Positions 18,418 through 26,748 of a stretch of DNA of 64,000 nt are shown here, one piece after another. Location of the stretch: NCBI GenBank assembly GCA_963817635.1, contig CAWFPR010000002.1, forward strand, positions 372,001 to 436,000, written 5' to 3'. The translations under genes were made by a program, and so were the position numbers. This DNA comes from CAWFPR01 sp963817635 (GTDB lineage: Bacteria > Acidobacteriota > Vicinamibacteria > Vicinamibacterales > 2-12-FULL-66-21). Each line of letters begins with the position of its first letter. Position 1 is the first letter of the stretch. A model generated the notes under the pieces. It searched no databases and was not told the DNA's origin. It saw nothing but the letters and a program-made list of their open reading frames with translations.

Positions 18418-19122
18418 ATGTCCACCGCTGACGATCTCCAGGTTCTGAGCACCAGGCTGCCGTTCCGCATTCTCGTACTGGACGACGACGAGAACACGCT
18501 GGCCGGCATGGTGGAACTGCTGCGGGACGTGGACTACCTCGTGACCCCGGCGGCGACCTACGACACTGCCCGGCGAATGCTGCGCCTGTCCTCCTACGAC
18601 CTGCTGATCTGCGACATCCGGCTGCGCGGCTTCAACGGCCTGCACCTGATCCGCCAGAGCTTCTCGGATTATCCCGATATGGCGCTCATGATCATCACCG
18701 GCTACGAGGAGCCGATGATGGAAGTGGAAGCCGCGCGCTACGGCGCGGAGTTCGTGCGCAAGCCGATTCGCCCGCCGGAGTTCCTGGCAGCCGTGGCCCG
18801 GGGGCTCCGAAGCGTCAGGCGGCAGCGGCGCTGGCAGCGAAAGCGCGTCGTCGGCGGCTTCCGGGTCACGGCCAACGGCCGGCCGGCCGCCGTCGTCGAC
18901 GTGTCATATGGCGGCCTGCGCCTGGAAATCCCGGCCGGGCAGCACCTGCCCCCCAGTTTCGATGTCGAGGTCGCGCGCATCGGGCTTCGGCTCGAAGTCG
19001 AGCCGGTGTGGTGTCAGCGCTCGGACGTGACGGACGCCGTGGTCTGCGGCGCGGCGCTCGCATCCGACTCGACACCCTCGGCGCGCACTTGGCGCGCCAT
19101 CGTCGACCGCCTCAGCGCCTGA
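18418..19122 (+). CDS. Response regulator with C-terminal PilZ-like domain
   Basis: 234 aa. The receiver domain covers about 17-130: acidic triplet DDD at 22-24, phospho-acceptor D66 in LICD, Lys in FVRKPI. A basic linker (RRQRRWQRKRVV) leads into a PilZ-like domain, where Arg-rich start, VDVSYGGLRLEIP and a beta-rich end match the R...R...D.S..G pattern. PilZ domains often bind cyclic di-GMP, though many are degenerate. The protein would combine phosphorylation with possible c-di-GMP sensing. No kinase is nearby. Confidence 0.82.
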   Translation: MSTADDLQVLSTRLPFRILVLDDDENTLAGMVELLRDVDYLVTPAATYDTARRMLRLSSYDLLICDIRLRGFNGLHLIRQSFSDYPDMALMIITGYEEPMMEVEAARYGAEFVRKPIRPPEFLAAVARGLRSVRRQRRWQRKRVVGGFRVTANGRPAAVVDVSYGGLRLEIPAGQHLPPSFDVEVARIGLRLEVEPVWCQRSDVTDAVVCGAALASDSTPSARTWRAIVDRLSA

Positions 19123-19160
19123 GCCTCACGCCCGCCTTCCACCGTCGCCTGCTTTCCGGT

Positions 19161-19166
19161 CATAAT
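19161..19166 (+). promoter_or_regulatory. -10 hexamer CATAAT before the amidase gene
   Basis: CATAAT ends 5 nt before the ATG at 19172, with no Shine-Dalgarno in between, consistent with a leaderless transcript. Confidence 0.45.
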
Positions 19167-19171
19167 TCCGC

Positions 19172-20764
19172 ATGCGCACCTGGCTGATTCCCGTGCTCCT
19201 GCCGTTCCTGCTGCTGGCGGTTCCCCAGGCCCGGCCGCAGTCGCCGGCCGCGTCGTTCCCGCTCGACGAGGCCACGGTCGCCCAGTTGCAGGAGGCGATG
19301 GCGGCCGGCCGCTACACCTCCCGTCAGCTCGTCGAGCTGTACGTCGGGCGGATCAACGCGATCGATCGCGAGGGGCCCGGGCTTCGTTCGGTGATCGAGC
19401 TGAATCCCGATGCGCTGGCGATTGCCGACGGGCTCGACGCCGAGCGCCGGACGAAGGGGGCGCGCGGCCCGCTCCACGGAATCCCGATTCTGATCAAGGA
19501 CAACATCGACACGGCCGACCGGATGATGACCACAGCCGGATCGCTCGCGCTCGAGGGATCGATCGCGGCGCGCGACAGCTTCGTCGCCGAGCGGTTGCGG
19601 GCCGCGGGAGCCGTGATCCTGGGCAAGACGAACCTGAGCGAATGGGCGAACTTCCGCTCGACGCACTCGACGAGCGGCTGGAGCGGACGCGGTGGGCAGG
19701 TGGCCAATCCCTATGCCCTGGACCGCAGTCCGTGCGGATCGAGTTCCGGCACAGGGGCCGCCGTGGCCGCCAATCTCGCGACGATCGGCATCGGAACGGA
19801 AACCGACGGTTCGATTGTGTGCCCGTCGGCGGCGAACGGCCTCGTCGGCATCAAGCCGACGGTGGGTCTGGTGAGCCGATCCGGCATTATTCCCATCTCT
19901 CACACGCAGGACACCGCGGGCCCGATGGCGCGCACGGTCTCGGATGCGGCGATCCTCCTCGGCGCGCTCAGCGGCGTCGATCCGCGCGACAAGGCGACCG
20001 CCGCGAGCGCGGGCAAGGCGCTGACCGACTACACGCCGGCGCTCCGGGCGGATGCGCTGAAAGGCGCGCGCATCGGTGTCGCGCGCAAGCAGTACTTCGG
20101 CTATCACCCGGACACGGACCGGCTGATCGACCAGGCGATTGCCGACATGAAGGCGCAGGGCGCCATCATTGTCGATCCGGCGGACATCCCGACCGCGGCC
20201 CAGCTCGACGACTGCGAGCTCACGGTCCTTCAGTACGAATTCAAGGCGGATTTGAACGCCTACCTGGGCGCCCTCGGACCGGCCGCGAAGGTGCACTCAC
20301 TCGCGGATCTGATCGCGTTCGACGCGCGCGACAAGGACCGGGAGATGCCGTACTTCGGGCAGGAGATCTTCCTTCAGTCCGAAAAGAAGGGGCCGCTCAC
20401 GTCGGCCGCCTATCGCACCGCCCTGACGACCTGCCGCAGCCGCGCGCGGACGCTCGGGATCGATGCCGTGATGACCAGGCTCAAGCTCGATGCGCTGGTC
20501 GCGCCGACCGGAAGTCCCGCCTGGACGATTGATCTCATCAACGGCGACCACTTCCTCGGAGCCAGCTCCACACCAGCGGCGGTGGCGGGCTATCCCAGCA
20601 TCACCGTGCCGGCCGGGTTCGTGTACGGCCTGCCGGTGGGCATGTCCTTCATCGGGCGCGCGTGGAGTGAACCGAAACTAATCGGGCTCGCCTACGCGTA
20701 CGAGCAGGCGACGAAACACCGGAAGGCGCCGACGTTCCTGCCGCGCGTTCCGCCCGGACGGTAG
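19172..20764 (+). CDS. Exported amidase-signature-family hydrolase
   Basis: 530 aa. Residues 1-23 form a signal peptide (LIPVLLPFLLLAVPQARPQ). The amidase-signature triad is visible: Lys109 in ILIKDN, cis-Ser in CGSSSGTG around 190-192 and the nucleophile Ser213 in TETDGSIVCPS. It hydrolyses an amide, but the substrate cannot be told from sequence. It differs from GatA in being exported and in lacking any Gat partners. No frame problems are seen. Confidence 0.9.
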   Translation: MRTWLIPVLLPFLLLAVPQARPQSPAASFPLDEATVAQLQEAMAAGRYTSRQLVELYVGRINAIDREGPGLRSVIELNPDALAIADGLDAERRTKGARGPLHGIPILIKDNIDTADRMMTTAGSLALEGSIAARDSFVAERLRAAGAVILGKTNLSEWANFRSTHSTSGWSGRGGQVANPYALDRSPCGSSSGTGAAVAANLATIGIGTETDGSIVCPSAANGLVGIKPTVGLVSRSGIIPISHTQDTAGPMARTVSDAAILLGALSGVDPRDKATAASAGKALTDYTPALRADALKGARIGVARKQYFGYHPDTDRLIDQAIADMKAQGAIIVDPADIPTAAQLDDCELTVLQYEFKADLNAYLGALGPAAKVHSLADLIAFDARDKDREMPYFGQEIFLQSEKKGPLTSAAYRTALTTCRSRARTLGIDAVMTRLKLDALVAPTGSPAWTIDLINGDHFLGASSTPAAVAGYPSITVPAGFVYGLPVGMSFIGRAWSEPKLIGLAYAYEQATKHRKAPTFLPRVPPGR

Positions 20765-20796
20765 TCGGGCGACGCTGGCTCACGACGCTGGACCTG

Positions 20797-21235
20797 TCAC
20801 GATTCGCCTTCCGGAGCGGACCGAGATCCGCCGAGGGGCGCATGCGCGTCCTCCGGGAAGAACACGGCGAACAGACCCGGCGGGCACCGGCGCCCACACC
20901 TCCGGCGGATCGTCGACGAACGCGATGTCGTGCTCGGTGGAGAACTCTCCACGCCGGGCGAGCGCATCGGGCGAGCGGGCGCCACCCGAATATCCCTCAT
21001 GCCCGCTGAGCGTCACCTGGCCGTCGAAGTACCGGCGATGCGCCTCGAGGCGCGCGCCGTCACGGCCGCGTCCGTCCTTGTGGTCGATCGAGACGTGCCA
21101 GCTCGTCGCCGTCGACCGGATGTCGCCCAGGGGCGAGGGCCGCCAGGCGGTCTGGCGGATGAACGCGGCCGCGCGCGCAGATCGCGGATGGACCGCGGCG
21201 TACCGCTCGAGATGGGCGACGGGGGCGAGGATCAC
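20797..21235 (-). CDS. YhcH/YjgK/YiaL (TabA-like) family protein, frameshifted
   Basis: Starts at a GTG that overlaps the stop of the short upstream frame (GTGA). The first part reads ILAPVAHLERYAAVHPR, then SWHVSIDHKDG, LEAHRRYFDGQ and STEHDIAFVDDPPEVW, all family-like. A +1 shift at about 20876-20882 breaks it. The next frame gives GLFAVFFPEDAHAPL, the conserved end with its metal-binding His, to a TGA at 20797. The family is a cupin-like fold, linked to anomeric sugar handling or biofilm control in enterobacteria. Corrected length is about 145 aa, normal for the family. Confidence 0.75.
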
Positions 21236-21406
21236 CTGACGGCCTGCGCTGCGCTCGTGTCGTCCTTCGTGTGGCCCTTCTTCAGGTGCGCGTCGCGCCA
21301 CGCGACGATCCGCTGCTCGAAGGCGAACGCTCGCCGAGGCGACCTCGAGCATGTCCTCGGCGGTGGCGGCCACCGCGAAACGGAGTGTTCGAAAAGGCCG
21401 GCGCAT
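21232..21406 (-). pseudogene. Short protein of unknown function, frameshifted, coupled to the YhcH gene
   Basis: The frame from ATG 21406 reads MRRPFRTLRFAVAATAEDML, then shifts +1 at about 21328-21332 into AFAFEQRIVAWRDAHLKKGH, ending at a TGA that overlaps the YhcH GTG. The joined product is about 58 aa. The natural-looking second half and the overlap suggest a real gene. I do not recognise it. Confidence 0.4.
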
Positions 21407-21415
21407 GGTGGCGAC

Positions 21416-21421
21416 AGTATA
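21416..21421 (-). promoter_or_regulatory. -10 hexamer TATACT before the short gene and YhcH
   Basis: On the minus strand TATACT lies 9 nt before the ATG at 21406, consistent with a very short or absent leader. Confidence 0.4.
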
Positions 21422-21441
21422 GCGAACCACGGAAAATAAAA

Positions 21442-21500
21442 ATGGAAAATGGAAAATTGGAGGTAGATGGTAGATGGTAAACGAGAATGGCGAATGGCGA
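21442..21500. repeat. AT-rich heptad repeats (ATGG phase), left copy
   Basis: Three exact 7-bp tandem pairs stand in line: GGAAAAT at 21444 and 21451, GATGGTA at 21466 and 21473, ATGGCGA at 21487 and 21494. ATGG recurs at 21442, 21449, 21467, 21474, 21487 and 21494. The stretch is far more AT-rich than its surroundings. Confidence 0.7.
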
Positions 21501-21527
21501 CGTGTTGGTGAGTGTTAGGATGAGCGG

Positions 21528-22062
21528 ATGAGCAGACTTGCTACGGCCGTGTTCGTGCTCCTGTCGCTGTCCGTTGGCCGGCGGGCAGACCCAGGGCCAG
21601 CTTGCCTTCAAGGCCCCCGAGGGGTGGAAGCCGCGGCCAGCCAGCAGCACGATGCGGGTGGCGGAGTTCGTCCTTCCGCGCGTGGAAGGCGACCCGGAAG
21701 ACGGCGATGTCGTGATTTACTACTTCGGCGGGCAGGGCGGCGACCCGGAGGCCAACCTCGCCCGGTGGACTGCCCAGATGCAGCAGCCTGATGGACGTCC
21801 CTCAGCGTCGGTGGCGAAACGCGCCAGCCTGACGGTGCACGGGCTCCAGGTCACGATGCTGGAAGTCGCCGGCACGTATGTCGCCGAAGTTCGTCCGGGC
21901 GCGACGGAACACTTCAACAAGCCAGGGTTCCGGATGCGCGCCGCCGTCGTCGCCACGCCGCGCGGCCCCTATTTCATCAAGATGCTCGGCCCCGACCAGA
22001 CCATCCAGCACTGGTCGCCCAGCTTCGACGCCCTGGTGCAGACGATCGAATTCAAGCCCTGA
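21528..22062 (+). CDS. Probable exported protein of unknown function, frameshifted in the signal peptide
   Basis: ATG 21528 begins a signal-like sequence (MSRLATAVFVLLSLS). A +1 shift near 21573 moves to the frame LAGGQTQGQLAFKAPEGW, which continues to TGA at 22062 with a compact soluble domain (VVIYYFGGQGGDPEANLARW, then HGLQVTMLEVAGTY, PYFIKMLGPDQTI and ALVQTIEFKP). The corrected protein is about 177 aa. It resembles small exported proteins often seen in Acidobacteriota, but no function is known. AT-rich heptad repeats flank it in opposite orientations. Confidence 0.6.
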
Positions 22063-22074
22063 CCTCCGGGAATC

Positions 22075-22121
22075 TACCATTTACCTCTTACCATTTCCTT
22101 TTACCATTTTCCTATTCCCAT
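22075..22121. repeat. AT-rich heptad repeats (CCAT phase), right copy, inverted
   Basis: TTACC recurs at 22081 and 22088, 7 bp apart, and again at 22101; CCAT recurs at 22077, 22091, 22104 and 22118. The unit is the reverse complement of the ATGGTAA-like unit found left of the gene at 21528-22062. Confidence 0.65.
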
Positions 22122-22125
22122 TTCT

Positions 22126-24603
22126 TCACTCCTGCCGGAGCGCGACCATCGGGTCGGCTCGGGTCGCCCGGTACGCCGGGAGCGCGCAGGCGGCGAGCGC
22201 AACCATCGCTTCGAGCGCGGCCGTCGCCGCGAGTGTCAGCGGGTCCGACGCGCTGATGCCGAACAGCAGCCGCGCCACCAGCCGGCCGGCGAGGAGCGCG
22301 CCGCCGATCCCGATGGCCACACCCGGCAGCGTGAGCGTGAGTCCCTCGCGAAGGACGAGCGACATGACCGCGCGCGGGCTTGCGCCGAGGGCGACACGAA
22401 TCCCGAACTCACGAGTGCGCTGGTTCACGGCGTAGTAGGTCACGCCAAAGAGGCCGACCGTCGCGAGGATGAGCGCCAGGACGCCGCAGATGACCGAGAA
22501 CCCCGCGATGGTGCGCGCTGGCCAGAGCGGCATCTCCATCCGCTCCGTCATGGTCCGTGCCGTCCGCGCGGGCAAATCCGGATCGAGCCCCTGTACCTGC
22601 GCGGCCACCGCGCCGATGAGGGCGCGCGGGTTGCCGGCGGTTCGCACGACGAGCGTGATCGGTTCGGCATAGTCCGCGGGCTCGAGCGGGCGATACATGA
22701 ACGCGCCCGGCGGCTCCGACATCGAACGATGCTTGATGTCGGCGGCAATCCCGACCACTTCGTACGGGTGGGCGTCCGCGCCGGCCCGGAACACCTGGCC
22801 AAGCGCGCGGCCATCGGGCCAGAAACGGGACGCCATCTGCTCGCTGACGATCGCCGCCGATCCGTTCTTCAATTCCTCCGGCGTGAAGTCGCGGCCCGCG
22901 ACGAGCGGAATGCCGAGCGCGGCGAAGTGGCCGTGGCCGACCCGGTACTCGGTGGCCCGGCGGCAATCTGCGACGGCGCAATCGGTACCGTCGGTCGAGA
23001 TCTCCTCGGAGGACGGGAACCCGACATAGAACGGAATCCGATCGGCGAGCGCGACGTTCGTGACGCCCGGCAGGTCGCCCACGCGGCGAACCAGGCTGTC
23101 GAAGAACACGCGGCTCCTCGCCGCATCGTAGCCGTAGGTGGAGGTGTTCAGCTCGAGCACGAGCACGTGCGCCGTGTCGAAGCCCGGGTCCACGGCGGTG
23201 GTGTTCGCGAAGCTGCGCACGAACAGCAACGCGGCCGCGAGGAACAAGGTGGAACCGGCGACCTGCGCCACGACGAAGGCGTTGCGCAGCCTCGACCGGC
23301 CGCTGCCGAGCGGCGCCTCGGCCTTCATCGTCCGGAACAGGCTGGCGCGGGTGGCCTGCAGTGCCGGGAGCAGCGCCGGGAGCACACCGGAGATGACGAC
23401 GAGAAGCGCCGTGAACTCGACGAGCCGTAGATTGATGCCGAACTGGAGGCGCTGGGGAATGGGCGAGGGCAGGCTGAAGGCCGCCAGCAGGTCCGCGCTC
23501 CATGCGGCGAGCATGAGGGAGGCGGCGCCGCTCAGTAGCGCAAGCAGGACTCCTTCGGTCAACATCTGCCGGAGAATGCGGCCGCGGGTCGCGCCGAGCG
23601 CGGCGCGGACGCCGATTTCCCGCTGCCGTTCGGAAGCGCGCGCGAGGAGCAGCCCCGCGACGTTGAAACAGGCGATGAGCAGCACCACGCCGACCACGGC
23701 GAGCGCGATCCAGGCCAGCGGCGCGATGCTCCGCAGATCTGGATGGCCGTCGGCCATGACGTAGAAGGCGGCGCTGCGCGTGGCGTCCGAGGCGGGATAC
23801 GCTCGGGCCATTTGCGCGAAGATGCCCTGGAGATCCGCGTCGGCCTCCGCGCGCGTCACGCCATCTCTGAGATGCCCCACCACGGTGAGCCAGGCGTCTG
23901 AGCGCGATCGATAGACCGCCGACTGGTTCATCACGTCGATCCGGTCGAGAGGGATCCAGACGTCAGGCGTGTACAAGCCGCCCGGCCCCTGGAACGTGTC
24001 GCGCAGCACGCCGGTGATCGCGAACGTCTGGCCGTTCAGGACGATCGTGCGTCCCGCGACCGAATCGCCTCCGCCGAGCGCCTCGGTCCAGAAGCGATGG
24101 CTGACCACCGCGGGAATTTCGGACGACGTCAGATCTGCGGCGGTGAAGGCGCGTCCCTGTTCGATGGGGGCGTCGAGCAGGCGCAGGTAGTCGGTCGAGA
24201 CCAGCAGCGCCCATGCCTGCGACGCGCCCTGACCGGTTCGCCAGCTCACCGGCAGGCGGCCTTCGGCGACGATCGCATCGAACGCCCGGCTCGACCGCTG
24301 GAGGTCGGCGAAGTCCGGGAGCGACATGTTGCCATGCGGGCTGCCCGGCGCCTTCGTCATGATCCAGCCGAGGCGGTCGGCGTTCTTCACGTCGAAGGGC
24401 CGCAGCAGGAGGGCATTGAGCGCGCTGAAGGCGACCGTGTTCACGCCGATGCCGATCGCCAGCGTCAGGACGGCGAGCAGGGCGAATCCGGGCCGATGGA
24501 TCAGCCCCCGGATCGCGTAGCGAAGGTCGAGGCGAAGTGCATCCACGGCGCTGTAGACGCGTGTGCCCTCGGCAACGTTCCTTCGAATGTCCAGGGCGCG
24601 CAC
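22126..24603 (-). CDS. ADOP-type ABC permease (MacB/FtsX-like), copy 1
   Basis: 825 aa, full length. The N-terminal membrane start carries the ADOP signature (LDLRYAIRGLIHRPGFALLA, then LAIGIGVNTVAFSALNALLLRP). A periplasmic MacB-PCD-like domain, a first FtsX domain, a second periplasmic domain and a C-terminal FtsX domain follow (YYAVNQRTREFGIRVALGAS). Such permeases usually lack a dedicated ATPase gene next to them, as here, and are many in Acidobacteria. They may act in efflux or signalling; the substrate is unknown. The start is 6 nt after the amino acid permease stop. Confidence 0.88.
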   Translation of the reverse strand: MRALDIRRNVAEGTRVYSAVDALRLDLRYAIRGLIHRPGFALLAVLTLAIGIGVNTVAFSALNALLLRPFDVKNADRLGWIMTKAPGSPHGNMSLPDFADLQRSSRAFDAIVAEGRLPVSWRTGQGASQAWALLVSTDYLRLLDAPIEQGRAFTAADLTSSEIPAVVSHRFWTEALGGGDSVAGRTIVLNGQTFAITGVLRDTFQGPGGLYTPDVWIPLDRIDVMNQSAVYRSRSDAWLTVVGHLRDGVTRAEADADLQGIFAQMARAYPASDATRSAAFYVMADGHPDLRSIAPLAWIALAVVGVVLLIACFNVAGLLLARASERQREIGVRAALGATRGRILRQMLTEGVLLALLSGAASLMLAAWSADLLAAFSLPSPIPQRLQFGINLRLVEFTALLVVISGVLPALLPALQATRASLFRTMKAEAPLGSGRSRLRNAFVVAQVAGSTLFLAAALLFVRSFANTTAVDPGFDTAHVLVLELNTSTYGYDAARSRVFFDSLVRRVGDLPGVTNVALADRIPFYVGFPSSEEISTDGTDCAVADCRRATEYRVGHGHFAALGIPLVAGRDFTPEELKNGSAAIVSEQMASRFWPDGRALGQVFRAGADAHPYEVVGIAADIKHRSMSEPPGAFMYRPLEPADYAEPITLVVRTAGNPRALIGAVAAQVQGLDPDLPARTARTMTERMEMPLWPARTIAGFSVICGVLALILATVGLFGVTYYAVNQRTREFGIRVALGASPRAVMSLVLREGLTLTLPGVAIGIGGALLAGRLVARLLFGISASDPLTLAATAALEAMVALAACALPAYRATRADPMVALRQE

Positions 24604-24609
24604 CCGCGC

Positions 24610-25927
24610 TCAGCGCCGGCGCGCGAACCAGTAATAGACGGGAATGCCGGCGGCCAGGAGCAGCGCGCCGCGCGCGGCGCTCCGGGGATCGGCCCAGACG
24701 ACGCTGAAGACGACTCCAGCCGCCACGATGACGAACGCGATCTGGAGGACCGGATAGCCAGGCGTTTGATAGGCGCCCTCGTGACGGCGTTCGAGCGGGA
24801 AGGTCCGCCGGAAGATCAGCACGGTCGCGACCGTCAGGCCGAAGAAGATCCAGTCGGCAAAGACGACGTAGTTGAGCAGCTGTTCGTACCGCCCCGTCAG
24901 CGCCAGCACGCAGGTCCAGGTGGATTGAATCACGATCGCGAGCCACGGCGTTCCGTACTTCGGATGCAGTTTCGCGAGTGCGGGAAAGAAGACGCCGTCG
25001 GCCGCCATGGCGTAGTAGACGCGGGTGGGGGCCAGGATGCCGAGATCGAGAAAGCCGAACGTCGAAACCGCGATGGCCGCGGTCACGAAGCGGTCGCCCA
25101 TGCTGCCGAACATCATCTCGGCCGCCTTCGACGCCGGTGCCGTCGTTCCGGCGAGTCCTTCGAGGCCCAGCGCGCGGATGTACACCGCGTTCACCGCGAC
25201 GTAGATGACCACGACCGCGATCGTGCCGGCGATGAGGCTGAGCGGCAGGTTGCGGCGCGGATTCTCGATCTCTTCCGCGACGTAGTTCGCATTCTGCCAC
25301 CCGCCGTACGCGAACAGGATCGGGACGAGCGCCGCGCCGAAGGCAACCAGCGTGCCCGGTACTGCTTCCAGTAGCCGTCTCGCGCGCGACCGTCCACCAG
25401 CCTTCGTGCGCCGGCGCGAAGAACCCGGCCCCGATCAGCACCGCCAGCGCGGCGACCTTCAGCACGACGAAGACGTTCAGCACGCGGCTGCCGGGTTTGA
25501 CGCCCAGATAGTTGACGGCCGACAGCAGGACGACGGCCCCAACGGCCAGCGGCGCGGGCGCGATGTCGGGCCGTCCGACCAGCCTGAGCGCGTAGATGGC
25601 GAACGTGATCGCGACGGCGGCGATCGCGCCGCTTTCGATGAGCGCGAGCAGCGCCCAGCCATAGAGGAACCCGGCGAGCGGATGCCAGCCGTCGCGCAGG
25701 TACACGTACTGGCCGCCGGCGCGCGGGAACACGGCGCCAAGCTCCGCATACGCGAATGCGCCCACCAGCGCGATCGCGCCGCCGGCAGTCCATGCCGCGA
25801 GCACGAGCAGCGTGCTGTCCAGCCGCTGCGCAACGATGTAGGGATTGATGAAGATGCCGGAGCCGATGATGCCGCCGATGACCACCATCGTGGCATCGAA
25901 CGGCCCGAGCGCACGCTTGAAACTCAC
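24610..25927 (-). CDS. APC superfamily amino acid permease, frameshifted
   Basis: The first part, from GTG 25927, has the APC start FDATMVVIGGIIGSGIFINP and about six membrane helices. A +1 shift at 25361-25372 breaks it after GWWTVARETATG. The next frame continues PGTLVAFGAALVPILFAYGG, then QNANYVAEEIENPRRNLP, the conserved APC region, to a TGA at 24610. The corrected protein is about 438 aa, normal for LAT/APA-type exchangers. A GATACC hexamer 9 nt before the GTG is a possible -10. It shares a strand and close spacing with ADOP copy 1. Confidence 0.85.
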
Positions 25928-25946
25928 GCGCGGGAGGGTATCACAG

Positions 25947-25978
25947 GGGCTTGGGGCTTCGGGCTTGGGGCTTGGGGC
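25947..25978. repeat. GGGCTT heptad tandem repeat
   Basis: GGGC recurs at 25947, 25954, 25961, 25968 and 25975, an exact 7-bp period, with TTG or TTC between. It lies between the amino acid permease start and the pdxH terminator hairpin. Confidence 0.75.
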
Positions 25979-25982
25979 AATC

Positions 25983-26030
25983 GCGGAGTCGCGGGCCGCG
26001 GGCAGCGGACCCGCGGAGAGCGGACTCCGC
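25983..26030 (-). terminator. GC-rich hairpin at the end of pdxH
   Basis: GCGGAGTC (25983-25990) pairs with GACTCCGC (26023-26030), with an inner CGCGGG/CCCGCG pair. The outer arm abuts the TAG of pdxH. No U-tract follows. Confidence 0.5.
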
Positions 26031-26608
26031 TACGGATACAGCCGTTCTATCCGCCAGCGTTCACCGTCGCGCGTGTAGAGCACGCGATCGTGCAGGCGGT
26101 CGGTGCGGCCGTACCAGAACTCGATGCGGTCTGGCGTCAGGCGGAAGCCTCCCCAGAAGGGCGGTCGTGGCACCGGCTTCCCTTCGAAGCGGCGCTCGAT
26201 CTCGCGATACGCGGTCTCGAGCGCCTCGCGCGAGGGGAGGACCGTGCTCTGCGCCGAGGCCCAGGCACCCAGCTGGCTGCCGCGCGGCCGGCTGGCGAAG
26301 TAGGTGTCCGATTCGTCGGCCGGCAGGCGTTCCACGGTGCCCTCGACGCGGATCTGTTCGTCGAGCGCGATCCAGTGAAAGCACAGCGCGGCGTGGGGAT
26401 TGCCCGCCAGCTCGCGACCCTTCCGGCTGTCGTAGTTGGTGTGGAACACGAACCCGCGCTCGTCGGCGCCGCGCAGGAGCACCATGCGAAGCGACGGACG
26501 CCCCTCGCCGTCCACCGTCGCGAGGGCGACCGGGGCGGTGTCGACCTGGTGCGCGCGCGCTCTCTCGACCGCGCTGAGGAACTCGGTGATCGGATCGGCA
26601 CTCGACAT
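26030..26608 (-). CDS. pdxH: Pyridoxamine/pyridoxine 5'-phosphate oxidase
   Basis: 192 aa. An FMN enzyme that makes pyridoxal 5'-phosphate. Family motifs: APVALATVDGEGRPSLRMVL, GFVFHTNYDSRKGRELAGNP and the C-terminal FWGGFRLTPDRIEFW with WRIERLYP. The start at 26608 is backed by a TATAAT 7 nt upstream. It sits alone, between the permease and ADOP copy 2. Confidence 0.95.
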   Translation of the reverse strand: MSSADPITEFLSAVERARAHQVDTAPVALATVDGEGRPSLRMVLLRGADERGFVFHTNYDSRKGRELAGNPHAALCFHWIALDEQIRVEGTVERLPADESDTYFASRPRGSQLGAWASAQSTVLPSREALETAYREIERRFEGKPVPRPPFWGGFRLTPDRIEFWYGRTDRLHDRVLYTRDGERWRIERLYP

Positions 26609-26615
26609 CCAGGGG

Positions 26616-26621
26616 ATTATA
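26616..26621 (-). promoter_or_regulatory. -10 hexamer TATAAT before pdxH
   Basis: On the minus strand a perfect TATAAT lies 7 nt before the ATG at 26608, so the mRNA should start at or beside the start codon. Confidence 0.55.
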
Positions 26622-26718
26622 GCGGCCGGCGATCCCGCCGGCGCGAATCCAATCTCGCATGGGCGCGACTGCCGTCTGCCCGCCCCGTGGGATTTGGTGG
26701 AAAAACGCTTGCGCTCGC

Positions 26719-26733
26719 TGGCACATTCCTTGA
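26719..26733 (+). promoter_or_regulatory. Weak candidate sigma-54 promoter before ADOP copy 2
   Basis: TGGCAC at 26719-26724 and TTGA at 26730-26733 have sigma-54 spacing, but the -12 element has TTGA, not TTGC. It lies 15 nt before the ATG at 26749. An NtrC-family activator elsewhere in the window shows sigma-54 is likely present. Confidence 0.25.
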
Positions 26734-26748
26734 CCCTTGCAGGCCACG

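Noticed and set aside
20940..21000. Extra frameshifts within the YhcH-like gene
   Set aside because: The region is poorly conserved, but its length in the first frame matches the family, so only the shift near 20880 is needed.
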